64,000 nucleotides of DNA, taken from NCBI RefSeq assembly GCF_004664715.2, contig NC_051086.1, positions 75,091,366 through 75,155,365 on the forward strand, given 5' to 3'. Position 1 is the first letter of the stretch, and the number at the start of each line of letters is the position of its first letter. The translations under genes were made by a program, and so were the position numbers. Source of the DNA: Peromyscus leucopus. Its lineage: Eukaryota > Chordata > Mammalia > Rodentia > Cricetidae. Positions 54,915 through 64,000 of the stretch are shown in pieces. The notes below the pieces were generated by a model. The model saw only the letters and a list, made by a program, of their open reading frames with translations, was not told where the DNA came from and did not search any database.

Positions 54915-55365
54915 AAGGATGTAAGTTCTCAGCTACTGCTCTGGTGCCACGCCTACCTGCCTGATGCCATGCTCCCAGCCATGATGATTATAGACTCTAC
55001 TACCTGCAACCATGAGCCCTAAATTAAACAATGTATTTGTCTATAAATTGCCTTGGTTATGGTGTTTTGTCACAGCAATTGAAACATAACTAAGACACAT
55101 CCTCTAACCTTGCTCGCTAGCTTTGAGTTCTCAAAAGCTCATGTTGTTCCCAGTCTCCCTCTGCCACCAACTTGTAGGTAAAATGCAAGCTCTTAGCTGC
55201 TGCTCCAGTGCTATGCCTGCCTACCTGCTCCCACGCTCCCTGCCATGATGGTTATAGACTCACTCCTGAAACTGTAAGCAAGCCCCCAATGAAATGCTTT
55301 CTTCTATAAATTGCCTTGGTCATGATGTCTCTTCACATCAATTGAAGAGTGACTAAGACACAGGA
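54915..55365 (+). mobile_element. Two tandem MaLR (MT-type) 3' ends
   Basis: First copy 54915-55098: GCCATGATGATTATAGACTC, TATAAATTGCCTTGGTTATG and GCAATTGAAACATAACTAAG. Second copy about 55180-55365: GCCATGATGGTTATAGACTC, TATAAATTGCCTTGGTCATG and CAATTGAAGAGTGACTAAGA. Both run in the same direction, about 260 bp apart. Confidence 0.75.
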
Positions 55366-55369
55366 TAAG

Positions 55370-55660
55370 CAAACTTTAGCATGTAAATGTGACTGGAGAG
55401 GCTGGAGAAGGCTTTTGTCTTCTGACTGGCACTGTCCATGGTGAGAGTTTAGATAACATACTATCTAGTTTCTGTGTCTGTGAAAAGAAAAGGAGGGTGC
55501 ATGAGACAATTCCATGGCTCAATTCAAAGTCTAAGAAATTCACATTTCATTCAGTAATGCACAAAGAAACTTATTCTAATGTTTTCTCTGAGACAGGGAA
55601 GACTGGACAGATTGGTCAACATCATACACACTGCTGACATCACGGGCTTAGTTTCTGAAA
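55370..55660. other. No recognisable gene or repeat
   Basis: Unique-looking sequence. Confidence 0.4.
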
Positions 55661-55717
<57 letters not shown>

Positions 55718-55718
55718 T

Positions 55719-55778
<60 letters not shown>
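55661..55778. repeat. (GT)n-(GA)n compound microsatellite
   Basis: GT units to 55714 with one TAT interruption, then GTGA and (GA)n to 55778. A Leu-Ser/Thr-His frame on the minus strand is an artefact. Confidence 0.98.
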
Positions 55779-55781
<3 letters not shown>

Positions 55782-56384
55782 GGAAAGACTCAAAGTAGTG
55801 GTGAGTGTGCTCTGGGTCTATCCAGCCCCCAATTCTTCCTAACAACATCCTAACACCATCTGGTGGAGGGGAGTATCTCTTCCCCAGGTAGCAAGTCTGA
55901 GAGTGTCTGGAACTCCTATATATAAGGAGCTGACTTGTGACCCAAACTAAATGACTCCTGTCTTTCTGTAATCTAAGTAAATCAGAGATGGCTACAAGTG
56001 TCTGGAGATTCACCATCCACAGGTGAATCTTGACTTAGCTGCTGTTTTTGAAGTGAGATCATTCATTCCTGGGCTTTCTCCTTTTAGGAACTATTTGTAC
56101 CCCTAATCAGGGTCCAGGCATGGGGTAGGGGAAAGCAGGCTTCCACTTGATTCTGAGAGCATCAATCTCCTTCCATGGTATCTCCTTTTGCATCTCTTAG
56201 GGAAATAAACTTGTACTGTTTGCAACAACAGATCTCTAAATATTGAAGAATTTCCTCTTAAACTTAAATGTCAGTTTGAGGCTAGAGTTTTTTCTCTGTG
56301 ATCCTAGACATCCTCTGATATTTAGGCTTTGGAGTGGACATACTTAAGCCAAATCAGATATGACGTCAATGGCCCCTTTGCTTA
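55779..56384. other. No recognisable gene or repeat
   Basis: Unique-looking sequence. Confidence 0.45.
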
Positions 56385-56510
56385 TTGGCATCCTTGAGTA
56401 ACTCCCCCAAACTCTTTAAGCCTCACTTTTCTAGTCTATAATGTGAGGAAAATAAGACCAGCCACAGAGAATGATTCTAATGCCTAAAGAAAACCCAGAA
56501 TGCGTTCTCA
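56385..56510 (+). mobile_element. MIR fragment
   Basis: TTGAGTAACTCCCCCAAACT, then TAAGCCTCACTTTTCTAGTC and TGTGAGGAAAATAAGACCAG. Confidence 0.7.
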
Positions 56511-56614
56511 ATAAGCATCCCTTTTGATTGCATTTGCAATCACGAAAGCTCGGATTATGGAGCTGTGTGGGGTCTCATCTGTCTCTAGGGGCTGTAAGTA
56601 ACTGGGAGCAGAAA

Positions 56615-56835
56615 CTGAAAATGATAGTAATAGCAGCAGAGTATGCTTGCTCACTGCTTACTCCAGCTTAGGAGCTGTCCTACGTGATTTACACATTAGC
56701 TTACTGATTCCCCACAACCATCTCACATGGCACAGCACTTTTTTTACTCTACTTAGAGCATGAGCGATTGAGGCAGAAAGCAGTTGAATAATTTGTCTCC
56801 AGAAGTGCTGGCTCGGCTCTGATGTTTTCTGTCTG
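56615..56835 (-). mobile_element. MIR
   Basis: ATGATAGTAATAGCAGCAGA, then TGATTTACACATTAGCTTAC, GATTGAGGCAGAAAGCAG and GTGCTGGCTCGGCTCTGATG. Near full length, reverse. Confidence 0.7.
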
Positions 56836-56839
56836 GTTC

Positions 56840-57264
56840 TGATGAGGGAAGGCTGGGCAGCCAGGCCAATATCACACACACCCTGTGAAATTCTTGTGCT
56901 TCCTTTGCATGCCTCTCTTGATCTCTGGGAAGGCCTTGTTGCTGCAAGGCAGGGAAAGAGGCACTTGCTTCATCAGTAGGCATGACATAGCCCGGCTGTG
57001 CTTCTGGATTTATTTATTCTTGAAGTGAGATTTCGTCGTGTTTATCACAAATAGACAGGCAGCCCCATGTCCTGTTGATGGGCCTCCCTTTCTGTTCTGA
57101 ACTGCCAGGATCTGGGAGGGCTGGTGGGAATGGAGAGGCAGCAAGTTTGAAAAGAGGACTGAGCAAGTAATGGATTCCCTGGAGGTGTTTCCCACTTAGC
57201 TGGATGTATTGAGCTGATGGGAAGATGGACTTAATTGCTCCACCCTGGCTGATGAGCCCTGAAG
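56840..57264. other. No recognisable gene or repeat
   Basis: Unique-looking sequence. Confidence 0.4.
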
Positions 57265-57689
57265 ATGAGTGTCTTAATTTCGGTTGCTATTGCTATGATG
57301 AAACAACATGACCAAAAGCAAGCTGGGGAGGAAAGGGTTTATTTGGCTTACACTTTCACATGGTAGTCCATTACTGAAGAATTCAGGACAGGAACTCAAG
57401 CAAGGCTGGAGACTGGAGACAGGAGCTGATGAAGAGACCATGAAGGGGTGTTCCTTATTGGCTGGCTCATCATGGCTTGTCCAGCCTGCTTTCTTATAAA
57501 AGCCAGGACCACCAGCCTAGGGAATGACACCACCCACAATGAGCTAATTGGTGAGCACCTCCATCAATCACTAATTAAGAAAATGCTTACAGCAAGATCT
57601 TATGGAGGCATTTTTTTCAATTGAGGTTACTACCTTTCAGATGACTCTAGCTTGTGTCAAGCTGACATAAAACTAGGCATTACAATGAA
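57265..57689 (-). mobile_element. MaLR (MT-group) solo LTR
   Basis: LTR 57270-57684. Visible blocks are GTTGCTATTGCTATGATGAA, CATGACCAAAAGCAAGCTGG, CAATCACTAATTAAGAAAAT and GCTTGTGTCAAGCTGACATA. The 5-bp flanks ATGAG (57265-57269) and ATGAA (57685-57689) differ at one base. Same group as 16187. Confidence 0.92.
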
Positions 57690-59840
57690 TGGGGCTCCTC
57701 TGGGAAGCTTCACCATAGAGTAGGTATCTACTACCCAGGGCAGAAGGAAACTGGCTAGAGATAGGTGTAGCCAATAGGGATGCAGATAGGTGCAGCCATT
57801 AGGGATGAAGCAGACAGGGTCTGAGGTCAGGTTGGAATGAGGAAGCAGACTAGGGAGCCGGAGGACACCCTGCCTTGAGATCCTCCCCACAGACACACTT
57901 AAGCAATGGGGGAAGGATGAGCATGTACCACAGTACAAGGCTCTTGCTTTTCAGTGAGGGGCTGTGACAGGTTAAATTCAGGCTTCTACTAGTCATTCAT
58001 TGTCTTCTGTTCTCAAGCCCTCAAAGCCACTCAGTTTTGAACAACAGGTTCTTTAAGATAATGCCCAGCTACTGTCCCCGAGTCAGTGTCAGAATGGGAT
58101 TCATCTTTACTTCTGGCACATCTGCGGGAGCAATCACTGTCTCCCCCAAAACTGGATTTGAGGCTTGTGAGGGCTGCAGGCTTGTCCTGAGGGTAGAGAG
58201 GCAAGTTTTATGTTATTTTCTCCTCCAGAGCTGCCTGACTTACCTTACAGAATAGGAGTCTGCTTTCTCTCCCCACACCAGGGAGCTATCCAACAGGCTC
58301 TGTTAACTGCTAATTCTTAGGGCAACCCTGTAAGGGGATCCTACAAGACATCTAGAAGAGTCAGGATTCTGATTCAGACCTGCTGGACCCCACCATTGTC
58401 CCGTCTTTTGGGTCTTGTGGCATGAGTGCTATTTCTGATCACTGATGCTATTTGATAACAGAAAGAATGACACAACCAGACAGCATTGAGCACCTCTGGC
58501 ACAGCAGAGCCAGGGTGGCAGCATGGCAAGCTTGTGCTGAAGACGTGGTGCTGGTGTCAGAGAAGCTGAAGCAGGTTGGAGGCCCTTAGGAATCATCTTG
58601 GTTCGGGCTCTTTACTGAAGACTTTCTGGATGTCATAACAGGGTGAGGACACATGGCTGGCTTCTAGTGTGTGAAGCCCAGGCTACACTCTACACGTTTT
58701 CCTAATAGTCGTCTGATATAAAGTGCCAACAGTGCCTAGACTGACCCCAGAAACCCCTTATTTACAGGTGTGGGGACTGAGTTCCCACAAGATGGGTGCT
58801 TCCTCCAGAAAACACAGTTTAGGTGAGGTAAAGACCAGATCAGAGCCCAGATTTGCTCCACCAGATGAGTGATATTTTTGCCACATGGAGTGACCTTGGT
58901 CAAGGCAGGGAGGAATAGGTTCTCTGATGTAAGAACTGTTGCTGTGTATCTCTGCAGCCCAGACAGGTGAAGGATCTTCTGGGTCTCACTTTAGGGGAAA
59001 ATGCTTCAAGCTGACTCTATCCGTGAGGCCCAGGACCCAGTGAGGAAGGAGCACTATGGGTTCTCTTTGGGGCCAGCATGAGTTGGGTACTGCTGAGAGA
59101 GGTTGTCTGGTCTCAGTCAGCTCTGAATCCACTTATGGCCCTGTTGGGAACTTTATGACCATTTGATGGAGAACATGAGTACTCTGGCAGCTCCTGATTC
59201 TTGAGTAGCCCTTCATGGTTTAGAATACCCTGTCTGCATGGAGGTCTGTGAACCTTATCACACTTTAACCAGGTAGGCAGTGTAGATGAGACTGTTCTCA
59301 TTTTAGTGAGTAGGGAAGTGAGGTTCCAGGGCTTAGCTTACTGACTGCACCTCTTGCTAGGTGCCCAGCTTAGCCAGGGACCCTGACTTACACCTGCTGC
59401 TCTGTCCACCTGTGCTTCCACTTGCTTCTGAACGAGAGGGGAGAGCTTTGGGGAGACCACCTTGCTGCTCTTGTTCTTTCCTGCACACCCGTGGTGTCTC
59501 TGCTCCATTCTTACACCTCAATGAACAAACACAGCCAGTATGTAAGTTCCCCTCTAGCACATGAGTGTCTGGAGGAGGTGGTGGGTTTGCATGATGTTGA
59601 CCGAGCTCAGAATCCAGTAGGGAAGACAGAAAGGTCATTGATCAGAGGGTAGGCAGAGTGCTCCATAAGCCACTGGCCTCACATTACTCTGTGGTCATTT
59701 TCATGGCACAGCTCTCTCCAGGAGACTTTGCGCTTCCTCACAGCAGAGTGTTTATTTTCACTTGTGTCTCTGCCCAGCTTTCACAGAATGCTTGACACAT
59801 GGCGGCTGCTTTCTGTCTCTGCTCAGGGAATGACAATGCA
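57690..59840. other. Mostly unique sequence
   Basis: No gene recognised. A very weak MIR-like trace at 58740-58860 (TTATTTACAGGTGTGGGGAC, GATCAGAGCCCAGATTTGCT). The 93-codon frames here have no recognisable domains. Confidence 0.4.
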
Positions 59841-59841
59841 G

Positions 59842-60235
59842 AGGAATGGTTAAAAGTATCGATCTAGGGCTGAGGGTATGTCTCAGCTGACAGAGTGCTT
59901 GACTGGTGCGCACGAAGCCCCGGGCTCCGTCCCAACAAAGCGTAAATCAGGTGTGGTTGTGCATCCCTACAATTCCAGCCCTTGGGAGGTGGAGGCAGGA
60001 GCATCAGAAGTTCAAGGTCATCTTTGGCTACGTATCAAGTTCAAGGTCAGCCTGGGCTGCATGAGAGCCTGTCTTAAAAATAGAAGAAAAGAGTATAACT
60101 TTGGAGTCTCTTTCCCTTAAGGTCTTGCTGTGTGACTTCAGACTCCTGATTCTGAAAATGGGATTAGAACAATGGCTGCCTCCCATGAGGAGTATTGAAG
60201 ACTGTCTGTGCTAAATACTCAGCTTTGTGTGTGAC
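59842..60235 (+). mobile_element. MIR split by a B4 insertion
   Basis: Left MIR edge at 59842-59865 (GAGGAATGGTTAAAAGTATC). Right part at about 60093-60235 (TTAAGGTCTTGCTGTGTGAC, TTCTGAAAATGGGATTAGAA). The B4 occupies the middle. The two parts are collinear with MIR. Confidence 0.6.
59868..60090 (+). mobile_element. B4 (ID-B1 chimera)
   Basis: ID-like part (GGGCTGAGGGTATGTCTCAG, AAGCCCCGGGCTCCGTCC), then B1-like part (GGTGTGGTTGTGCATCCCTA, GAAGTTCAAGGTCATCTTTG, GTTCAAGGTCAGCCTGGGCT). Tail AAAAATAGAAG. Confidence 0.88.
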
Positions 60236-60239
60236 ACAG

Positions 60240-60630
60240 CTCTGACACCATGATATGACTCAAGTGTTGCTACACCAGTGCTGCTTGGGGCCTTGTTGGA
60301 CTGTTGGTTCGGCTTGAACGGTTTAGATGTTAGCGTTATGAATATGTGGGTTTCCCTGGTTTATGCCTGAGGGTGGAGAGCGAGGTCACCTGGCCACACG
60401 CTACTTAGCTTTAATGCCCCACAAAGCAAAACGAGTACCACTGCTGCATCATGATAACGACAAGCCTAGTATGATTTAGGATGCATGGGGATGATGATCT
60501 GAGTTTGAATTCCACAAGTTCCTTCCTACCTTCCATGACTTCTACCTGAGTCCCTTAAAGCCACCCATCACCATGTTCCTGCATGTTCTCTGCTTCCAAA
60601 GATCCCCGAGGAATGATTAAGAACACTCTT
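60240..60630. other. No recognisable gene or repeat
   Basis: Unique-looking sequence. Confidence 0.45.
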
Positions 60631-60633
60631 CTG

Positions 60634-61080
60634 TGGGGACGGAGAGACATTTTCAGTGGTTAAGAGTCTCTTCCAGAGGATCCAGTGATTCACAATAGAT
60701 TGTAACCGCAGCTCTAGTAAATCTGAAATCTCTTCTGGCCTCTGCAGACACCAGACATACAGGTGCCACACAAATACACACACACACACACAAATACACA
60801 CACACACACGTGTATATACACACGCATATATACATATATACATTCACACATATATACACATACATACACACAAATATACACACATATACATACACACATT
60901 TATGCACATACATATACACACACATATACACATATATACATGTACACACATATATACATACATATACACATACACACAATATATACAACACATAGACAAA
61001 CACACATATGCATACACACATATAGGCATACACATATATATATACACACATGCACATAAAGACAAAATCTTTAAAACCCT
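60634..61080 (+). mobile_element. B2/B3-type SINE with large CA/TA tail expansion
   Basis: Head and body at 60634-60766 (GGGGACGGAGAGACATTTTC, AGTGGTTAAGAGTCTCTTCC, TCTTCTGGCCTCTGCAGACA). The normal short CA-rich region is replaced by about 290 bp of CA/CATA repeat. The usual AAATCTTTAAAA end follows at 61065-61077. Confidence 0.82.
60767..61056. repeat. (CA)n/(CATATA)n compound microsatellite
   Basis: Alternating purine-pyrimidine repeat of CACA, TATA and CATA units with regional variants. Several Thr-His-Ile frames (plus) and Cys-Val-Tyr frames (minus) of 60-134 codons arise only from it. Confidence 0.96.
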
Positions 61081-61605
61081 TTTGTGACTAAGGACATTTT
61101 CCGAGTGACAGGAAAAGCAAGGAACACAGACTTGTACCTGGAGGAAGAAGACAGCGCTGTGTTGGGAGGCTCTTCTGGTTTCCAGGGCTGCAGGTGCTCA
61201 GCTGGTGTCCCCAGTTCTGGAGTGCGCAGAGCCCGAGGCCAAGCATGCCTGCTGGCAGCTGTCGGAACCCCAAGTCTCCACCGCCTGCCTTGCTGACAAT
61301 CCTTGCTCCTTCTGGGGTCTGCCTGATGCCGCCTCCTTGCTGAGCCCAGAGCTGCTTTGTTTTATCTCATTAGTGGGACTCTGACCACGGCTCATCTATG
61401 TGGAGAACCTTAGGCAGAGGTGGGGCTGACCCTGTGTCCCTGAACTCTGACCCCAGAGGTCAGACCTTTGTCGCTGAAACAATCTCTGGGGCTAGCTCAG
61501 AGTTCCTGTGCCTTCTCTAGGGGATGCAGATGGAGAGACTGCTTCCTATTTCTGCAGCACAATCAAAGCCCCAGGGTCTAAAATCCCAGCTTCTCCCTGC
61601 AGTTC
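61081..61605. other. No recognisable gene or repeat
   Basis: Unique-looking, somewhat GC-richer sequence. Confidence 0.4.
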
Positions 61606-61607
61606 CA

Positions 61608-62063
61608 ATTATGTGTGTGTTGTGTGGGTGGTATGGTATGTGGTGTGTGTTTGTGGCGTGTGGTGTGTGTGTATGTGTGTATTGTGTGTGTTGTGTGTTT
61701 TGTGTGTGTGTGTGTTTGGTGTAGTGTGGTAGTGGTGGTATGTGTGTGTATATGTGTGTATGTGGTGTGCTGTAGTGTGGTGGTGGTGGTGGTGTGTGTG
61801 TGTATGTGTGTGTGTATGTGGTGTGCTGTAGTGTGGTGGTGGTGGTGGTGTGTGTGTGTGTGTTATGATATGTGTGTGTGTGGTATATGTGTGTGTGTGG
61901 TGTGGTGTGGTGTGGTGGTGGTGTGTGTGTTATGATATGTGTGTGTGTGTGTGGTATATGTGTGTGTGGTTTGGTGTGGTGTGGTGTGGTGGTAGTGGTG
62001 GTGTATGTGTGTGTATATGTGTGTGTGTGGTGTGGTGTGGTGGTGATGTGTGTGTGTGTCTGT
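61608..62063. repeat. G/T minisatellite with higher-order periods
   Basis: About 450 bp made almost entirely of G and T with occasional A and only a handful of C. Simple GT runs alternate with GGTGGTGGTGG tracts and GTGTGGTGTG units. A block of at least 43 bp repeats exactly at 61758 and 61814 (56-bp period). A second block repeats at 61861 and 61928 (67-bp period). The 188-codon minus frame is a translation of the repeat. Confidence 0.95.
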
Positions 62064-62415
62064 GCTGTTAGGCAGTTGGCCATGGGACCAAGGTATTTGA
62101 TGCTTTGAGGTAGCCGCTGGCTTCTAAAGCAGACACCTGGAGACTCACTGTCAGTCTGTCCCCTGCCTCAGGGCCTGCCAGTGAACAGCATTTTTAGAGC
62201 GTGTCTCACCACACAGTACAAGACTGCCTTTTCTGAGAGATTGCCCCTGTGCCTAGTAGCTCCTACCAGAGAATTCACCACACTCCAGTTTCCTCCCGGG
62301 TTGTATCATCTGCTCTGCTTAGGCTTTTGCCTGGGTGGGAGCTCAGTCGGGATTTTCCGTCAGTTTTTAAGCATATATTATTCAGACCTTAACTTTAAAA
62401 GAAATCTTGTGTTTC

Positions 62416-62644
62416 TAGATGTTGATTTTTTTTTTAAATTTTTGTAGAAGAGATCCCTCTGTCTCCCTCTCTGCATCTCAGGTGTTCCTGGAGGTCAGAG
62501 ATGTCAGATTCCCCTTGAGCTGGAGTTACAGGCAGGTATGCGTGGCCTAACATAAATGCAGGGAACTGAACTCAAGTCCTCTGCAAGAGCAGCAAGTGGT
62601 TTTAACTGTTGCACCATTTTTCCAGCCCCTTAGATGCTAATTTT
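62416..62644 (-). mobile_element. B3-type SINE with target-site duplication
   Basis: Body 62430-62629 with the B3 segment GAGCTGGAGTTACAGGCAGG, CTCAAGTCCTCTGCAAGAGC and the end TTTTTCCAGCCCC. Flanks TAGATGTTGATTTT (62416-62429) and TAGATGCTAATTTT (62631-62644) match at 12 of 14. Confidence 0.9.
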
Positions 62645-63135
62645 CATGACCAGCTCCTAGGGACTGCTTTTTGCTTGTTCTCCGACCTCATAGTGTGTAC
62701 GCTTTGCTCTCTGACAGTGTCTAGCCACCCCTCAGTATCCCCAGGGGTACATTCCAGTACTCTTCCCATCCCCTGGGGACCCAAATCCATGGACGCTCAA
62801 ATCCCTTGCATAAATTGTCACAGTGTTTGCATACAGACTGCATATGTCCTTTGTATTGGTGGTAGGGATGCCATGCTTTGTGGGAGGCCCTGATGCAAGA
62901 GTCAGGAAGCAGAAGGAGGTGCACATTTGGAGTTAAAGGGAGGAGAGATCAAGAGAATCCCGAGGGAAGGCAGGGAGTCATGGGCAGGGTGAGAGTCGGC
63001 AGGAAGAGCTTGTGGGTCAGGAGGAGACGAGGACCAAGTAGTTGTCTTAGAATGTGTCTCTGGTTATGGTCATGGTGCTCACCCCTGGCTGGGCATCAGA
63101 GTTTTTGTGTGTATGAATTCTTTTAAAAATTATTT
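62645..63135. other. No recognisable gene or repeat
   Basis: Unique-looking sequence. Confidence 0.45.
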
Positions 63136-63139
63136 ATGA

Positions 63140-63345
63140 GGCAGGAGAGACAGCTCAGCAGTTAAGAACACTTGTTGCTCTTTCAGAAGGGTTAGGTTTC
63201 CAGCACCCTCATGGTGGTTCACAACTATCCCTAACTCCAGTTCCAGGAGATCCAATGCCCTATTCTGAACTCTGAGGGCACTGACTGAATGTGATGTACA
63301 TACATACAGGCAGGCAAAGCACTCATACACATAAAATAAATACAT
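63140..63345 (+). mobile_element. B3-type SINE
   Basis: GGCAGGAGAGACAGCTCAGC, then AACTCCAGTTCCAGGAGATC and AAGCACTCATACACATAAAA. Confidence 0.93.
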
Positions 63346-63499
63346 CTACATTTTGACTTTTTATTTAGCTATTAGAATTTTTAAAATCTCTCCTTGGTAA
63401 TAACACTATGTGGTTATGGAGCAGAGCAGATAATTTAAGGGGCAACTGGAGAGGACTGCAGGTGAGAAATGAGGTGCTTTCTCTGGTTTATAGTATTTC

Positions 63500-63630
63500 T
63501 GAATGTCTAATAACCACAGCTACCATTTATTGGAGGCTGTGCTGGATCAGACTGGGTGCTTTACAGACATTATTTTATTGAATGCTCACACAACATTATG
63601 AAGAAGATACTTTACAGTTTTAAAATTGAA
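63500..63630 (-). mobile_element. MIR fragment
   Basis: AGCTACCATTTATTGGAGGC, then GTGCTTTACAGACATTATTT and GAATGCTCACACAACATTAT. Confidence 0.75.
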
Positions 63631-63734
63631 ACATAATAGTTGTATGCCTTTATGAGATATGGCATACTATTTTGATATATGTATATAATATATAATGATC
63701 AAGTCAAGCAAATTCACATTTTTTTGTTAAATAT

Positions 63735-63943
63735 ATAATTTAAAAAATTTTGTGTTTGTGAGTGTTGACTGAATGTATGGAAGTGTGCGACTTGGTGTGC
63801 CTGGTACCCATAGATGCCAGAAGAGGGTGTCAGATCCCCTGGGATTGGAGTTATAGGTGGTTGCAAGCTGATACATAGGAGCCAAACATAAATCCTCACA
63901 AGATTCGCAAATGCTCTTCACCACTGAGCCGTCTCTCTAGCCC
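63735..63943 (-). mobile_element. B3-type SINE
   Basis: GATGCCAGAAGAGGGTGTCA, then CCCCTGGGATTGGAGTTATA and the head CTTCACCACTGAGCCGTCTC, TCTAGCCC. The AT-rich tail merges with flanking AT-rich sequence. Confidence 0.88.
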
Positions 63944-64000
63944 ATGTTTCACATTTCTGTCACTTCAAACATCTGTCCTTTTTTTTTGGTCACATCCAAC

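Noticed and set aside
61517..62083. 188-codon minus-strand frame (Thr-His-Pro repeats)
   Set aside because: Pure translation of the G/T minisatellite.
865..63943. tRNA-like promoters (A and B box) in B2/B3/ID elements as tRNA genes
   Set aside because: They belong to SINE heads with SINE bodies and tails; none folds as an intact tRNA by eye.

Overview
This window looks like intergenic or intronic DNA from a muroid rodent genome. The evidence is the repeats: B1, B2/B3, ID, B4 and RSINE1 SINEs, many MT/ORR1-type MaLR LTRs, older mammalian MIR, L2, MLT1 and hAT fossils, and frequent (GT)n, (GA)n and (TC)n microsatellites. Two kinds of solo LTR, a mys-like pair at about 13.9 and 34.0 kb and one at 51.6 kb that carries B1-like units, suggest a cricetid (hamster, vole or deer mouse) rather than Mus or Rattus. 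That species-level reading rests on memory of repeat families and is only moderately secure.

I recognise no protein-coding exon, rRNA, tRNA gene, CRISPR array or bacterial-type operon. The longest open frames are translated microsatellites, or lie in sequence with no recognisable protein family. Some or all of the window could be intron of a large gene; the sequence alone cannot settle this.

Layout. 0-10 kb: B3, a MaLR LTR, RSINE1, a (CTCCCT)n block, sparse MIR/L2/L1M fossils, three SINEs back to back at 7.0-7.55 kb, and a SINE with a (GT)n tail at 9.4 kb. 10-20 kb: compound microsatellites at 11.7 and 12.5 kb, an ERV solo LTR with a 6-bp target duplication at 13.9 kb, two MaLR LTRs (16.2 and 19.1 kb) and a B4 with an (AAC)n tail. 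20-30 kb: two LTRs in a row at 20.9-21.8 kb, another at 23.0 kb, SINEs and MIRs, a duplicated segment near 25.0 kb, and a hAT fossil at 29.7 kb. 30-40 kb: a CpG-containing purine/pyrimidine repeat at 30.8 kb, a pile-up of four LTRs at 33.0-34.3 kb with one nested inside another, 7SL-derived SINEs, and a small CpG-enriched repeat-free segment at 38.2-38.55 kb with homeodomain-like cores. 40-52 kb: an Lx/L1-like fragment, a (GA)n block, a hAT fossil, an ERV LTR with flanking 7-bp repeats at 44.1 kb, MIRs and SINEs, and the B1-carrying LTR at 51.6 kb. 52-64 kb: an AT-rich unclassified stretch, tandem MaLR 3' ends at 54.9-55.4 kb, a B4 that appears to split a MIR at 59.8-60.2 kb, a SINE with a large CA/TA tail expansion at 60.6-61.1 kb, a G/T-only minisatellite with higher-order periods at 61.6-62.06 kb, and several B3 SINEs at the right edge.

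The most useful leads are insertion chronology (nested LTRs and SINEs), a captured SINE inside an LTR, the strand-asymmetric minisatellite, and one candidate regulatory segment. I see no sign of an undescribed multi-gene system.
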